The notes under the pieces: generated by a model
Database searches by the model: none
What the model saw: the letters and a program-made list of their open reading frames with translations, nothing else
What the model was told of the DNA's origin: nothing
NCBI GenBank assembly: GCA_031308135.1
Contig: JAHLJT010004567.1
Location: 35,874,792 to 35,938,791, forward strand
Direction: 5' to 3'
DNA length: 64,000 bases
Origin: Acheta domesticus
Taxonomy: Eukaryota; Arthropoda; Insecta; Orthoptera; Gryllidae
Translations under genes and position numbers: made by a program
Shown: one piece after another, positions 10,381-22,465 of the stretch
Layout: each line of letters opens with the position of its first letter
Numbering within the stretch: the first letter of the stretch is position 1

Positions 10381-12655
10381 ATAATTTTGTATTTTATTAG
10401 TTTTTTCATTTCCGTAATAATACTATTGTTTCAATTTCAACCTTTCGAATAACGAATATATCTCATGTCGTCGTTATCATCATCATAAACATCATCGTCA
10501 AATATTAGGTTTCTCTTCGTCATACTTATTACAATTTAAAAACACTACTGTAATAATAATTAAATATATCTATATTCAGCTGTAAGATAAAGCCATGAAA
10601 AATCGCATCTGAGAAAAACGTGGACTGCAAAACTCTTTTGTAAAGAAGGCAGTTCTATTTAATTGCACTCAGGAGCAAAAAGGGGATGTCAACTGTGTAT
10701 TTTCAATTTGAAGACAGTGAGCCTCGACGATTCTCCTGGAATCCTTCACCTCGAAGGAATTTTGCAGCCTTAACAAGCCCGAACTCTGAGGCCCCGAAGC
10801 TAGGTAAAATTTTTGAAGGATGCTGACTGTTGGTAAATAACCTTCTTTTCAGCTTGTCTTATATTGACGCACCCTAAACCACAATGTTTCTATTAACACT
10901 TAAATTTTATACTATTTAGTACATTTCTGACTGCGATATCAAATCGATAACTGTTAGAATAAACTGCAACGTCGTCGTGGTATTGAAGTCCTTGTCAATG
11001 TGTTTTTGCTTTTTTTTTATCTTTCACCCAAATCTTGCTCCGGATGCTCAGCAAGAGTTGTATACACTCTAAAAGACTAATGAAAATTACACTGGAAAAA
11101 GCGTGAAAAATTTGTTGTTCGCCGAAAAATAATCTTTATAATATTTTTGGAAAGCATTTTACATGAAGTATTGTAAATATCGTGAAGAATCATTGTAGAG
11201 ACTTACGAAAGTACTAGCGTACCCGTGAGAGAACACTCGCAAGCTTCACACCACCCTCTTCCGTATTTTTCCATTTCCATATTAAGTCTGTAATATATAT
11301 TTTTCTTAGAGTCCCTCTAATCCTCCGTCACTTGTTCTATATGTCATCTTGTAATTGACAACAATATAATACACCCTTGTCAATAGAAATTATTCTTATT
11401 TAACTTTATTATCGAGCAAAGAGAGTACACCCGTGCAACTCAATCGCATAGAATATCAAGTAGCTAGTAATTTCACATTCACTTGCAGATTTTACAGGCT
11501 CCTGAAAGGACGAGGTAGAATTGAGAAGAAGCATTAATCCAGCAAAAATGTAATAGAATGGTCAAGAAGACCTCATCCTGTAGATTACGGAGTGAGGAAT
11601 GTTTCTTTAAGGCGTTTAGCAAACACATCCTTCGTATTTTTAAAGTCAAAATGGAATTCCGACACGTCTCTTGTGAAATTCTCTTTCTTTAGAGATCTCG
11701 TTTATAAAGATTGGTTGCGTGTGAGAGCTGCAAAAGGAAGGTATACTACTGAAATAATATGGGAGACAATCGTCCTATATGTAAATATTTCATATATCTA
11801 AAAATGCACGTATGGATCCCCTTCTTCAAAACAATTTTGTCATTGAAACATATATGTTACGGAATTGCTGTGACAAACAGATTATTTCACGTATTTGTGT
11901 TGTCTAACTGCTTTCAGTAGGGACCAAGCATCGTAAACATTATGGTGTATAATCCTAAGCGTCGCGTATAACTTGCAAACATAAATAAAGTACTCCGGGT
12001 GTGCATATCCATCCACGTTAGAATTCCAGAACACATCACATAAAATCAAAAGTATTGCTTTGCCGCATAGAGTGGCGGAGATATACACAAATTCTACCTT
12101 GTTCTTGTCAGGTTAAAAAATTGTAATTAGTTTTCATAATTTACATCGTGAAACAGGCCTTATGCAAACTTTCAAGACTTATTTTCTATTTTTGAGTCAT
12201 CAAAAATCTAAACTAAATTTTACGAATTTCATGATTCGTCATCGGTTAGGTTAAGGTATTGATAATATTTTTTGTCTTTGCAAAGGAGTAGACTACATGT
12301 ACAAACAACATTCAACATACAAATTCAGTTAAATAAAATTTAATATAACAATGATATTAACCATTTTACGAAATAGAAAGTAAATCAATTTCCAGTTGTG
12401 ATGATTTATCAAAAGGCGTATACGAAAATTGAACAAATTCAGTAGAGAATCTAAATATAACGACATCAACAATGAGGGACATAAGAGAAGCATATGATAA
12501 AGCAGTAAAAGATGAAAATTCAAGAGAAGAACAGTGTAATTAATACAGAAAAATAGGGGAATTAGTGGTGAATAAAATACACACTTGAACATGTGAGTAC
12601 TTTCCGTGGGTAGTAAATTCAATAACGGAAGTAATTCGGGGATAAATAAGCATGG
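10381..12655. other. AT-rich intergenic DNA, nothing identified
   Basis: About 2.3 kb with only short ORFs and no named repeat. This is the last part of the left contig before the sequence duplicated across the gap. Confidence 0.45.
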
Positions 12656-12677
12656 AATAAACATATAAAATGCTTAG

Positions 12678-12974
12678 GTGAGATCAAACAATGAGAAACG
12701 AGAATGTGCAAGAGAAACGGAAGATCCTGGGCGGTGGAACGAAAGAGACACGGATCCAGGTACTGTACTGCGCATCGGAGAGACAAATGAAGAGCGGGTA
12801 ACACGAACAAACGCGGCAGAAGGCATTGAGACTCGATGGCTGTCGGATCGCAGAAGTGATCCAGATTCTATGAGCGAGGTGCAAATTATTAATTCGGAAG
12901 AAAATGTTATAAGTAGCACAAAATATAAAATGGGTGCGGAAAGGAATAAGATGTCACAACAGGGACTGGACTAA
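12678..12974 (+). other. Unidentified 98-codon open frame, doubtful
   Basis: A hydrophilic, R/E/D/N-rich reading frame with no recognised motif. The matching place in copy 2 (about 23483-23780) has single-base deletions that break the frame, and a different frame is open on the minus strand. It may be a decayed transposon-derived sequence or chance. Confidence 0.15.
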
Positions 12975-14099
12975 ACTGAAATGGAACTTTGAGTGGACGC
13001 GGGAGCGACGGCCAAGAATGCTCAGAATTCGTGAAGGGATCCGAAATCGGATATGTAAATTTAAATGTTGTAGAAGACCAAGTTTTGGCATAAAATTAAG
13101 TTAATTATACAATTAGAATAATAACAGGTCATAGCCATGCATGAAAGGAATGAGTAACGAAAATTTTTAAATAACGACAGGGTTGTTATTTTTACTGTTT
13201 TTGGGAGTTGTCATATGAAATACCATGTATGATTTCTTTCTTTTCTTTGTGTGAAGCAGAAAAACCCAAAATTGTTATGTTACTTGATTTTTGAAGCAGG
13301 CATTGTTATTTATCTTTTGGTAACAAAGGTTCCCGGATCCCACACAGAAATATCTCTTGCGTAAATATTCGTAACCGAGAATCTGTACAGACGGTCTTGT
13401 CACACCCACAAACAAATGAGCTCATGGTAAATCGAACTCGGGCGTAAATAGGGCGATTTCCATGGCAAATAATTAAACAAAATATTGAAGAGTAAAGTTA
13501 GAGTCTTAATGTAGTAACAGGAAATCCACCAGACAGTGAAACTATTAAATGTAAACACAAACTGAGGCATCCCGCTTTCTCACTAGCTGGATAACAGAAA
13601 GGAGTAGAAGTCCAGCTAGAGCACATGCTTAACAACGGCTTTCTGTCCATTCAACCTATAGTGTGCAGTGCATTGTACCAGATGCTGGCCATAGTAACTA
13701 TTTGTTCACTACCAGAATTACACTAGCAAAGTAAATTTCACAGCCAAAATGATTTAGAGAGTAAAATACTTACATATCGCCAAAAGCTGAATATTAAATA
13801 TAATACTTTATTCATACGTATGTAGTAAGTAATAAACATGTATGTAATAAGTAGTAAACAGATAAATTACATGTAATTTTTTAAAATCTTAATTTTGTCA
13901 CATAATTGCAAGTTCATTAACAACAATTGAGCATAAGATATAGATCAGCAATATGTTCATGGCATTGTAGGGCAACATACATTTCATTTAGATTGGGATA
14001 GTTCTTCTATGTGCAGAGAAGGAAATGAAACTCGTGGCACATTCCTCGTGTTACAATAGCTGCATTGTGATTAAGCACAATTTCTCAACAGAAAAGTTG

Positions 14100-14560
14100 T
14101 TTCTCTGAGACGCGAAGGTCGTCGTGTTGTGGGCAGGCACGTTCCACTTTAACACCATCGCTCACAGAAGCAAGGACACGTAATTGCCGGCGAAATGAAC
14201 TCTATCCTCCCTGCGAATATGGCCGGTGTCTGTATCTTAACCGGCGCTTCTGTGTCGTTAAACTCGCCTTCCAGCCTCGATCTCCGACCATTTGCGTTAT
14301 TTACAGCGCAGTCGAGGCAAATTGCTCTGAACTAACGGTCTGAAAAATCTCAAAAGCGGTGCGGACCGAAATGATTACTGCGGCAGCATTCAAATCTTCT
14401 TTATTGGCCGGTCTAGTGGCTACGGCTGGCGAGGCAGTATTCAGGAAACGGTAAAGTAGTGGCTGCGGCGAGCGTCAAACTCTCCGACGACGATTTCATC
14501 TGCGAGGTCTGCAAATTGTTGCCCCCGCAGGGAGATAAAAATTGGTTGCAAATGTAGGAA
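14100..14560. other. CpG-rich patch with a short Cys-containing frame
   Basis: GC-rich sequence repeated at about 24930-25380. On the plus strand a frame reads ASVKLSDDDFICEVCKLLPP and then stops at about 14553. The C-x2-C is reminiscent of a zinc-binding motif but lacks the rest of any finger. The two assembly copies differ in frame just after this motif (a missing C and a missing T in copy 2). A real exon is possible but unproven. Confidence 0.25.
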
Positions 14561-15241
14561 CCTGTATGGTCAAGCAAAATAAATTTTAGATGCAATATAA
14601 ATTGTTCTTTGGAAGTGCCATGAAGTGTTAAATTAATGAATGATTTTACTGAAAAGCCGGCCTTATGAAACACAGAATCTCTCACAAGAATCTCTCGCAG
14701 CAAAACCTGTACACAGGATTTACCAACACACACACACACTTCAGATTAATTATCTTCAATTTCTGAACAGAAACCAACAAAAGACACATTGTACAGATTA
14801 ACGAAAAAATGTATATTTTGAGTATGTTTCAAACAATATAACGCAAAAACTACTCATATTTTAGAAAAAAATGAATCAGCTTATTTAAAACTTGTCTTTG
14901 AAGAACCAATTTCAGTAAAGAAAAAAATTATCTTATATATTGTATTTGTAGGAATACATCAAAGATAACTGAACTTTTGAAATTTTAAAAAATTCAAAGA
15001 GTTTGAAGAAAATTAGACTTGCCACATTTTTTAAATGTTGTTTGGTGTATCCAAGGAAACATTTAATCAAAAAAAATTCAAAACATTTTTGATAAAAATA
15101 AGTTGGGGCTTCGTTTAATGCTCCCCCTAAAAATAAAAATATCCGTTTGAAATTTGCTAGGTCTCTACTTCTGCCAGTTCGAAGAGAGAATAAGAACTGT
15201 GGAGAAAAACAATCCTATAAACGCTTTAGGCGCTAGCTTTG

Positions 15242-15774
15242 GTTTGTTGGTTCATTAGTGATTCCGGGCGCATCAGGTGCTAATACCCGTAAGTTTAGGG
15301 AATGTTTTATCGCGGGAGATCGCTGTGATCTTTCACCGCTGGATGGCGATATCCAGCGCCGACCTACCTTCGACTAGCGGGGTTTTCCTTCAACCAGGCA
15401 TCTCCCACCAGCGCGGTACCACCCCAGCCGGGAAAATCTCTAAGTTCCCGACCGGTCTCCCGACATGTGTGACATGTAAGTGTAGGCGTGTGTGAGGGGT
15501 GAGGATAGGACAAGTGTGAAGGGGAAGGAATGATCGCGCGCGGTCCGTGGCCCGGGTACTGCTCCGGCATTCGCCTAATATTAATCGGAGGAACCACGGA
15601 AAACTACCCAACAGAGCAGCCGGTCGCTAGAATTCCCCTCCCGTCAGCGACAGAAGTCAACCTAAATATCTAGTCCATGTCGAAAATCCTGCTAATGTCG
15701 GGATTCGAATCGAGAACCTCTCGGTCAGAGACACTGCAGTGGTATCAGTTGATGCCCTGAGCCACCTCTACCGG
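15242..15774 (-). mobile_element. SINE family A, full-length copy with target duplication
   Basis: 533-bp minus-strand element between imperfect 17-bp direct repeats: tttaggcgctagctttg (15225-15241) and tttaggcactagcgttg (15775-15791). Read on the minus strand, it begins ccggtagaggtggctcaggg (A-box-like) and has an internal pol III B box gattcgaatcc about 55 bp later, then a long body, and ends at gggcccggaatcac-type text. A tRNA-like head plus target duplication is the hallmark of a SINE moved by a LINE reverse transcriptase. The same insertion is present in the second assembly copy. Confidence 0.85.
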
Positions 15775-16139
15775 TTTAGGCACTAGCGTTGACTAAAACC
15801 AGATAGACACACTTTCTCCCGTAAATCAAGTTTCCTGTTTGCAAGGATCTACCAAACGTGGATTCTGACTCTACACGGTAGAGAAGTTAGTACATAAAGT
15901 AACAAGAATGATCCACTCTGTTGTTTTTTCTGTCGAAAAACCGTCGTGTTTTGCCGCAACATTTCAACACTTTTTCTATACTACGTAAGTGTTATGCATA
16001 TAGTATGCTTACAACTAGGTGTGGATTTTGAGACCTTAATCATCGCTGAAAATGATCAATAAAATGGCCTTAATGTTTTCAAATGCCCTTAAGCAAAGGA
16101 AAAGGAAAGAATAATCAAAACTAAATCATATGAACAACT

Positions 16140-16475
16140 CACGCACGAGTATGGCGGGATTAATAATAGTTTCATCTCCTGACGCTAGTGGCTCAGAGAA
16201 GCTTATGGCGTGGCACGGAGCCGCGAGGCGTGCCACTGCCACCAGTAGGAGATCTTGACACCACTAATGAGTTTTTTAAAGATAAGAAAGGCTTTAATGA
16301 TAAGAAAAACATTATTAAGGCGAGAAGGCCAATTCCGGACATTACCCTAACTACTACTTCGAAAACCTGTGTAAGGAAATTAAACAGCCAACTTTTTGAC
16401 TCTAATGAATGTCTTACTGGCCATAAATATATTTTATGGCTTCCCCAAACTAAGCCCTTCACCACACGGCACTGA
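16140..16475 (+). repeat. Dispersed repeat with a short open frame
   Basis: The first ~130 bp (gcgggattaataatag through ccaccagtaggagatcttga) recurs on the minus strand at about 55575-55710, so it is dispersed and not only part of the assembly duplication. A plus-strand frame continues to 16475 with a C-terminal part containing RKLNSQLFDSNECLTG and ending FTTRH. It stays open at the same place in copy 2 (27062-27280). I do not recognise the family. It may be the edge of a transposon or a retrotransposed gene fragment. Confidence 0.45.
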
Positions 16476-16889
16476 AAATCTCTTACTTAAGTTATCGCGA
16501 AATCGGTCGAACTAGGCGCTGATAATGGCGCTGATAATCGTTGCAGGAAGCTTAAATTCATGCTCACAACGGCTGAATTACAATTTGTGAGCAATGAAAT
16601 CGAAAGGGTTACTCAGGAATTCTGTGGAGAACATTAGTTGTATCTTGTAAATAGATGTGAAGCCAGTACCATTCAAATGATATTAAAATGGATTAATTAA
16701 ATCAGCGAAAATGATTTAAAAGAACGTAAAAAGGAAAAAAATAACTTTTAAGTCAAAATTTAAGAAAAATGCAAAACACATAAAACATTTCCTTCTGTCA
16801 TAACATAAAATTAATGTCTGTACTAAGAGGTATTGTTCTAAAGTGAAAAGAAAGAAGATGACATTTCATTAAATTCGCCCACTATTTAT

Positions 16890-16913
16890 AACCAATATAT
16901 AAATATATTGGTT
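16890..16913. other. Perfect 11-bp AT palindrome
   Basis: aaccaatatat (16890-16900) and atatattggtt (16903-16913) are exact reverse complements around a 2-nt centre. The same palindrome is present in the second assembly copy near 27705-27730. Confidence 0.8.
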
Positions 16914-17562
16914 TATATAGTTAAAATTTGAAGCAATTATATTTCTGGAAAGCAGTCCAACACGATTTTATGCTTGAGATCCTCGCAAGTAACTAAATGT
17001 CCCCGATTTTAGAGCAAAGTTGCACTAACGAATTTTCCTTCTCTATCACAAAGCATCTATACGACATTGCATCGCTGCCACAGTTCACAAGAAGGCTTTT
17101 CTCTTTACGTTCATGAGCAGGAAACTCACCAGCACGTGCATTCATTCCACCGTAGTGGCATTTCACCCACTTAACGGCAAGCTACAAGTAGACTCCTCGC
17201 TGCAGTTCGTGTCCGCCGTCCAAAAGTGCGATTCCACGCCTTGAAATCGGCCCTGTTCTCCACAAAACCATACTCCAGCACTTCAACATTTTTGCTTCAA
17301 GGACTTTGCAGTAGTAACTGTAAATAGCTTTTCATGATTGTGTACATTTCGCGTGGTTCAATGCAATAATTTTAAATCTATGGGCGTAAATAAATGGTGA
17401 AATAGTAAAAGAAGCAGCGCAGTAATCGGTTCTGTGTTTACTGGGAAGTGAACCTTTCTACATTCTAAAACGAGTAGTACGCAGATTTTAAGGAAGCACA
17501 ATAGTGGACTCCTAAGCTTCATCCCATCAGAATTATTTGCTTTCACACGCATTACGCCATCC

Positions 17563-18230
17563 GAAGCTTGTATCAAGTTCTGTGTGTTCACAACAGGATT
17601 GAAGTACTTGAAATACGAAATGTTTTTGCTCGAACAAGAGATTTGAGCATTCGCAACTAATAACACATTTTCAAACAACTTCTGCTATCCACGTACCCTA
17701 AAGCACAATTATGTACTTTCCCACATACTTGGCCATTTGAAGCTTATCAAGTTCCATGTGTCCACAACGGGTGTGAAGTATTTAAAATTCGAAAAGCTTT
17801 TGCTCGAACGAGAGATTTGAGCATTCGCAACTAATAACACATTTTCAAACGACTTCTGCTATCCACGTACCCTAAAGCACAATTATGTACTTTCCCATTT
17901 ATTAGGCTATTTGAAGCCTGTATCAAGTTGTGTTGTTCACAACGTGTATGAAGTACTTTAAAATTCGAAATGCTTTTGCTCGAACGAGAGGTTTGAGCAT
18001 TCGCAACTAATAACACATTTTCAAACGACTTCTGCTGTCCACGTACCCTAAAGCACAATTATGTGCTTTCTCACTTATTAGACTATTTGAAGCTTGTATC
18101 AAGTTCTGTGTGATCACAACGGGATTGAAGTACTTGAAATACGAAATGCTTTTGCTCGAACGAGAGATTTCAGCATTCGCAACTAATAAAACAAGTTCGA
18201 ACGACTTCCGCTACCCACGTACCCTCGCGC
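17563..18230 (+). repeat. 175-bp tandem repeat, about 3.8 units
   Basis: Units begin at 17563, 17739, 17913 and 18089 with gaagctt or gaagcct followed by gtatcaagtt, and share ttttgctcgaacgagag, gagcattcgcaactaata and tatccacgtaccctaaagc. Periods are 174-176 bp. The last unit diverges near its end (aaaacaagttcgaacgac). The assembly's second copy has only three units. Confidence 0.9.
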
Positions 18231-18231
18231 A

Positions 18232-18505
18232 GCCCACAACGACCTCCCACGTTCCGTCTGCAAGCGCTGGGCGCCGGAGAAAGTCCTTTATTTCGCGTTG
18301 GAAAAGAGTGCGGCCCACGCCCGACTCATAAGAGCATTGGAAATCGTTCTCGGAATGCGTATGCGCGACGCGCATTCCGCCGAGAAATTTATTTCAGGTG
18401 CGTGAAGCATCCGGCACTCAAAAGCACATCAGCGTCGCGCCCGTTGAGGCAGCCGTTCGCTGTCGGCCCCAAACGGTGGAGAGCGCGTGGGCCGAGTCAC
18501 ACACA
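18232..18505. other. CpG-rich patch with small hairpin
   Basis: CpG-dense sequence directly after the 175-bp repeats, repeated at about 28855-29160. It contains ggaatgcg and cgcattcc as inverted arms near 18352-18380. No convincing frame is conserved between the two assembly copies. Confidence 0.35.
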
Positions 18506-18580
18506 GTGCGCCGAAAATAATGAATTTTCTCCATGTTTTTAAACTTTCTTGTTCTTTTTTTACTTCTGTCAATCATCTTG

Positions 18581-18585
18581 TAATA

Positions 18586-18634
<49 letters not shown>
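18581..18634. repeat. AAT trinucleotide microsatellite
   Basis: About 17 AAT units. The corresponding tract in the second assembly copy is longer (about 29230-29294), as expected for an unstable microsatellite or for read error. Confidence 0.9.
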
Positions 18635-18636
<2 letters not shown>

Positions 18637-19889
18637 GTGTTCATAGTAGATTCTTTTGAATATCATTGTCCCTGTTTTTGTTCTTCAGCTTCTAGTAACA
18701 TAGTATCGTCAGAGCTCAAAAAAGTGACATATATCAAAAATAGTTTTTTTTACACTGATACTACTACAAGCGGTTATTTTTAAGTTACACAGAGCACGGA
18801 AAAAATTGAATTTTTAGTACCAGTTTTAAATGAACCGATGTTCAAACAAAACAGTGAATGCAACAAAGGAAGCAAATACTTTCTCTGAGCACGTCACCTA
18901 CAGCCGAACTTAATATATCAGATTAAGTTAATTCAATTAAATGAGTTATATATTTGAATTAAAATAAAATGAAATGCAGAAAAGTTTGTCTAAAAATAGT
19001 GCATGATACACGTTCTAAAAGTGATGTTATTTTGTTTGTAGGATTGTGCAACTCGACCTATCGGCCTCCTCTCTAAATCTTGCCCAAAATAAAATTTCAT
19101 TTTTCGCAGTCGTATAAATAACTATTTTGCTTGAGAATTATTTTATCTTGAACAAATCCAGATGTTTCGCCACCAAAGATAAAGTGTATTTTTCTACGTA
19201 TCAGCTTTTTTGTGCATTATCTTTATGAAATGTTTTTAAATAAAAATAAACATTTTTTACCTTATTCAATCCTAATGATTTTTTTAGATATGTAACTTTT
19301 TTCGTGCAGTGACCATATACCACGAAATTGATAACTATAGAGATTTTATACTTGGCACTTCTGAACAATTTATGAAATGACATATTTCGCCCCAATCCAA
19401 ATTACAATTATTGTTCAGAAAGATTAAACGTCTTCAATATCAATTTGTGTATAAATAAAAAAATAAATATCTACATTATTAATTTCCAATGCGCACAGAA
19501 GCTGAAAGAAAACTAAGCAACCTACGGACATGTGAGAGGCATGTATGACTGCGTTTGATACCCAGGAACTTCCAAAAATACAAAAATCAAGAAATTATTT
19601 CTATTTTGATTGAAAAATGCAAACATTGAGTGTGTTATTCCGTATATTCCATTACCTAACAGTAACTTTTTTGATATTCTTGGAATGTGTAAACTGTTGT
19701 ACTGCATTTTAAACAAATTACAGCATTTCTAAAAAACAGTTTTTAGTAAAATATTTAATTTATTGCTGGGGTATTTCAGAATAATTAATTTGTTTTGTTC
19801 TGTAATGGGACGGTAGCGCACGTAACAATCTCGGCGTGTGCGAAAATTATATTTTATTTAACGGGGAGTACTGGAAAACGTGATGTCTA

Positions 19890-20700
19890 GAAACGCGCAC
19901 TTTTTCGCTACCTGAGCGCCTGAAGGGAGGGCTGGCCGCCGCTGGGCGCGGTTCCCTTTGTGCAGAAACCGTTCGACACCCTGGATATTTCCGCCGCGCT
20001 GTGTCAGCGCACACCCCGCGTCTTCTCGGAAATTGCAGTGACGTAGACCGAACCCCTCGAAGACGATTTTCAACCGTCGCACCACCTCCGCAATTGGCCG
20101 GCACGCATCGCGCGATTCGGCTGCGCCAATGGACAAGAACTAGGCGGGGGCGAGGACACGTGATCTCGCGATCGAGGGAGGTAGTTGCGTGGTGAGGTTC
20201 GGCCATTCCGATGTGGGCGACTCCAGCGAGAGGTTCGGCGTTCTGATGTGGGCGTTTGCAGCGAGAGGTTTCGGCCGTTCTGATGTTGGCGAACTTCAGC
20301 GAGAAGTTTGAGCTTTCCGGGGGGGGAGAGAGAGGCCACGCCATCGCCGCGAGGCGTTAGACCGCCGCCAGCAACGCATCGCCGTCACTTCGCACCCGCT
20401 CATTGTGTCGCCTGAAGGGAGAGTCGGAACACTGTACGAGTGTGGGGGACCTGAATGGACGAAGGAGTGTCCGGACTTGGCCTGAGGGCCGGCCGCCTCT
20501 AAAGAATGCGGTCGTGGTTTCCGCATTCGGGCGGCGCTTCCTCGCCGCCGCCGCCGCCGCCGCCGCTGTCGCCAGCTGCCCGCCCCGGTCCCGGGGACGG
20601 GGAACGCTGCCGCTCCGCCGCCCGACCTACGGGCCGATGCCGCGCCTGAAGGGGCGGAACGCCCGGGGCAATGACCCAGAAGGGGTCGGACTTTAAGCCA
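19890..20700. other. CpG-rich block with 36-bp repeats and CCG run
   Basis: The longest CpG-dense stretch of the duplicated region (second copy about 30530-31350). It holds three full tandem 36-bp units starting at 20193, 20229 and 20265 (gaggttcggc...atgtgggcg) plus a partial fourth, and a (CCG)n run near 20540-20565. Short frames are open on both strands and are broken differently in the two copies. Features fit a promoter or first-exon type CpG island, but no transcript is shown. Confidence 0.4.
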
Positions 20701-21472
20701 AGTTAGTTATAAGTTATGTTAAGATATTGTTACTAATTGTCGGAGGCTTCACCACTTTAATTAAAACTTTTTTTTTAATTAAATTCAGAAAGTCAGAAAG
20801 AGTGTTTCACTGCCTAATGCATGAAATGCCCAGTCACGCATGCGTCCTGCCCAAATTTCAGCCGGGCGTATGAGGCAACATATGAGTGCAGCCGAAATCT
20901 ACAGATGAGTCGGGTCACGCCCTGAGGTGGTAACCGCTAAAGCCGTTTACAGCAAGAAAATATCAGTTTTTTTTCGTAAACGCGTCCGGTTACTTTTGAG
21001 ATCAAGTAGTTACAACATTAACCAGGAGAGAAAACGCCAGGCGACGTACGTAGTTTCAAAATAAGCTCCAGGAGCGCTTACAATAGTACTAGAAGGGTGA
21101 TAACGAAATCGGTAAGCGGAACGACGCGACCGCCCATGGGAATAAAGCAAACGAATATCGGAGGAATTAGAGCAAGAAGAGACCAACTCGGCCATTTACT
21201 GAAAACCCAGCGGAACGAGAAGGTACTCTGAAGAACTTCTGGAACGACGGACCACGCCAGTTCAAGATTTCGACAGTACACAAGCTTTTAGAAAGGTAAC
21301 TCATCTTATATTATGATAATTTATTCATGAGAGGGAATGAATAAAATACATGAACGTGACAATTTTTAAAAGAAGAATAATAAACAAGATTGATGCTATG
21401 AATGAAACGAAAAAAAAAGTAACGAGTAGCTAATTGAAATAGAAATGTACAAGCAAGTGTGATTTATTGCAG

Positions 21473-21652
21473 CTTTTGTATAAGAATACTTTAAACCAGC
21501 TCGAATGAAGTTCGATCATTGACGCACTGCAACGCCGACGCCAACGACGCGAGCCCAGAGGAGAACAGTGCAGTCAAACGGGAATTTTTCGTGTGCGAGT
21601 TCCTTTCCGGACGACCCGAAAAACTTCAGGCTTCGCACGTCGCGGGAGCATC
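21473..21652 (+). other. Candidate exon (weak)
   Basis: Preceded by an acceptor-like gatttattgcag and followed by a donor-like gtgagttcgg. The interior is unusually CpG-rich for its setting. The equivalent interval is 32140-32322. The two copies differ by indels, so no single frame is shared: copy 2 has a 54-codon ATG frame from 32172, and another frame reads DASPEENSAVNGNFSC. It could be coding, an untranslated exon or chance. Confidence 0.25.
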
Positions 21653-22465
21653 GTGAGTTCGGTCCCCTTTTCAAGTGCGGCAGAAAACGTGGCCCAGATG
21701 TAGAACGAGTTTAGTAGCATATTTTACTAGATGGTTACCTGTATATTATTTGACTTTAGTCATGCGTTTTTGAATCATGTATCCGTGTGCCAATCGAAAT
21801 ACAGTTTCGTTACTGGACGCAGATATTTAAAAGGTGTACTGGAAAATAAAATTCAGAAGTAAAGATAGACAAATTATTTCGATCGATTGACATATTGTGT
21901 CGGATGCAAAAGCTAAAACGTGTAGCATTTAAACTTAACATCTTTTTGAAGTTAGAGTCCTCATAAGAGTAAATAAACTTAACGTTTGTGTGCTTAGGTT
22001 GATAAGACTAGATATGTAATACCAATAACAGTTATACATTCTAATTGAATCAAGTGAATTTGTAGAACAATTAGAAGATTGATATTGTTTTGTATAGGAC
22101 ATGGTATTGATATATCGATGTGTGTTATATATGAATGGTAATCACAGGTAAAACGTAATTTGAGTGTGTATTATTGTATGTGTATGTCAGGACATGTGTG
22201 TGGAGATCATACGTGTATTAGTAAAGTATTATTGGGATCCGATTCTTGTAACCATCTGTTTTGAATTTAAGTGGAAGATTTCAAGGCTTTATTTGCATTA
22301 GATTTTCTTAATTTTGTAACAATTTTGTTTTTTTTTCATATATCGATTTAAACAAGGACATAATAGTCAATCAGTTATTTTGATGTACTAAGTTTGAGTA
22401 CAGATATATATTGTTTGTTGTATTTTTCGTAAAACATACGACAAAAGTGTTCTCTAATCTAATCC

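Larger units (their letters stand above)
12656..22465 (+). repeat. Copy 1 of a 9.8-kb direct duplication (end of left contig)
   Basis: This block is repeated in the same order and orientation at 23466-33129. Matching text can be followed throughout, for example ggtgagatcaaacaatgag at the start and acaaaagtgttct near the end. The copies differ mainly by single-base insertions and deletions, a few substitutions, and one lost 175-bp unit. Copy 1 ends exactly where a 1000-N gap begins, and copy 2 starts exactly where it ends. The simplest reading is an unmerged contig overlap (two reads or haplotypes of one locus), not a biological duplication. Confidence 0.95.

Noticed and set aside
12243..12255. 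Telomere-type ttagg repeats
   Set aside because: Only ggttaggtta is present, not an array.
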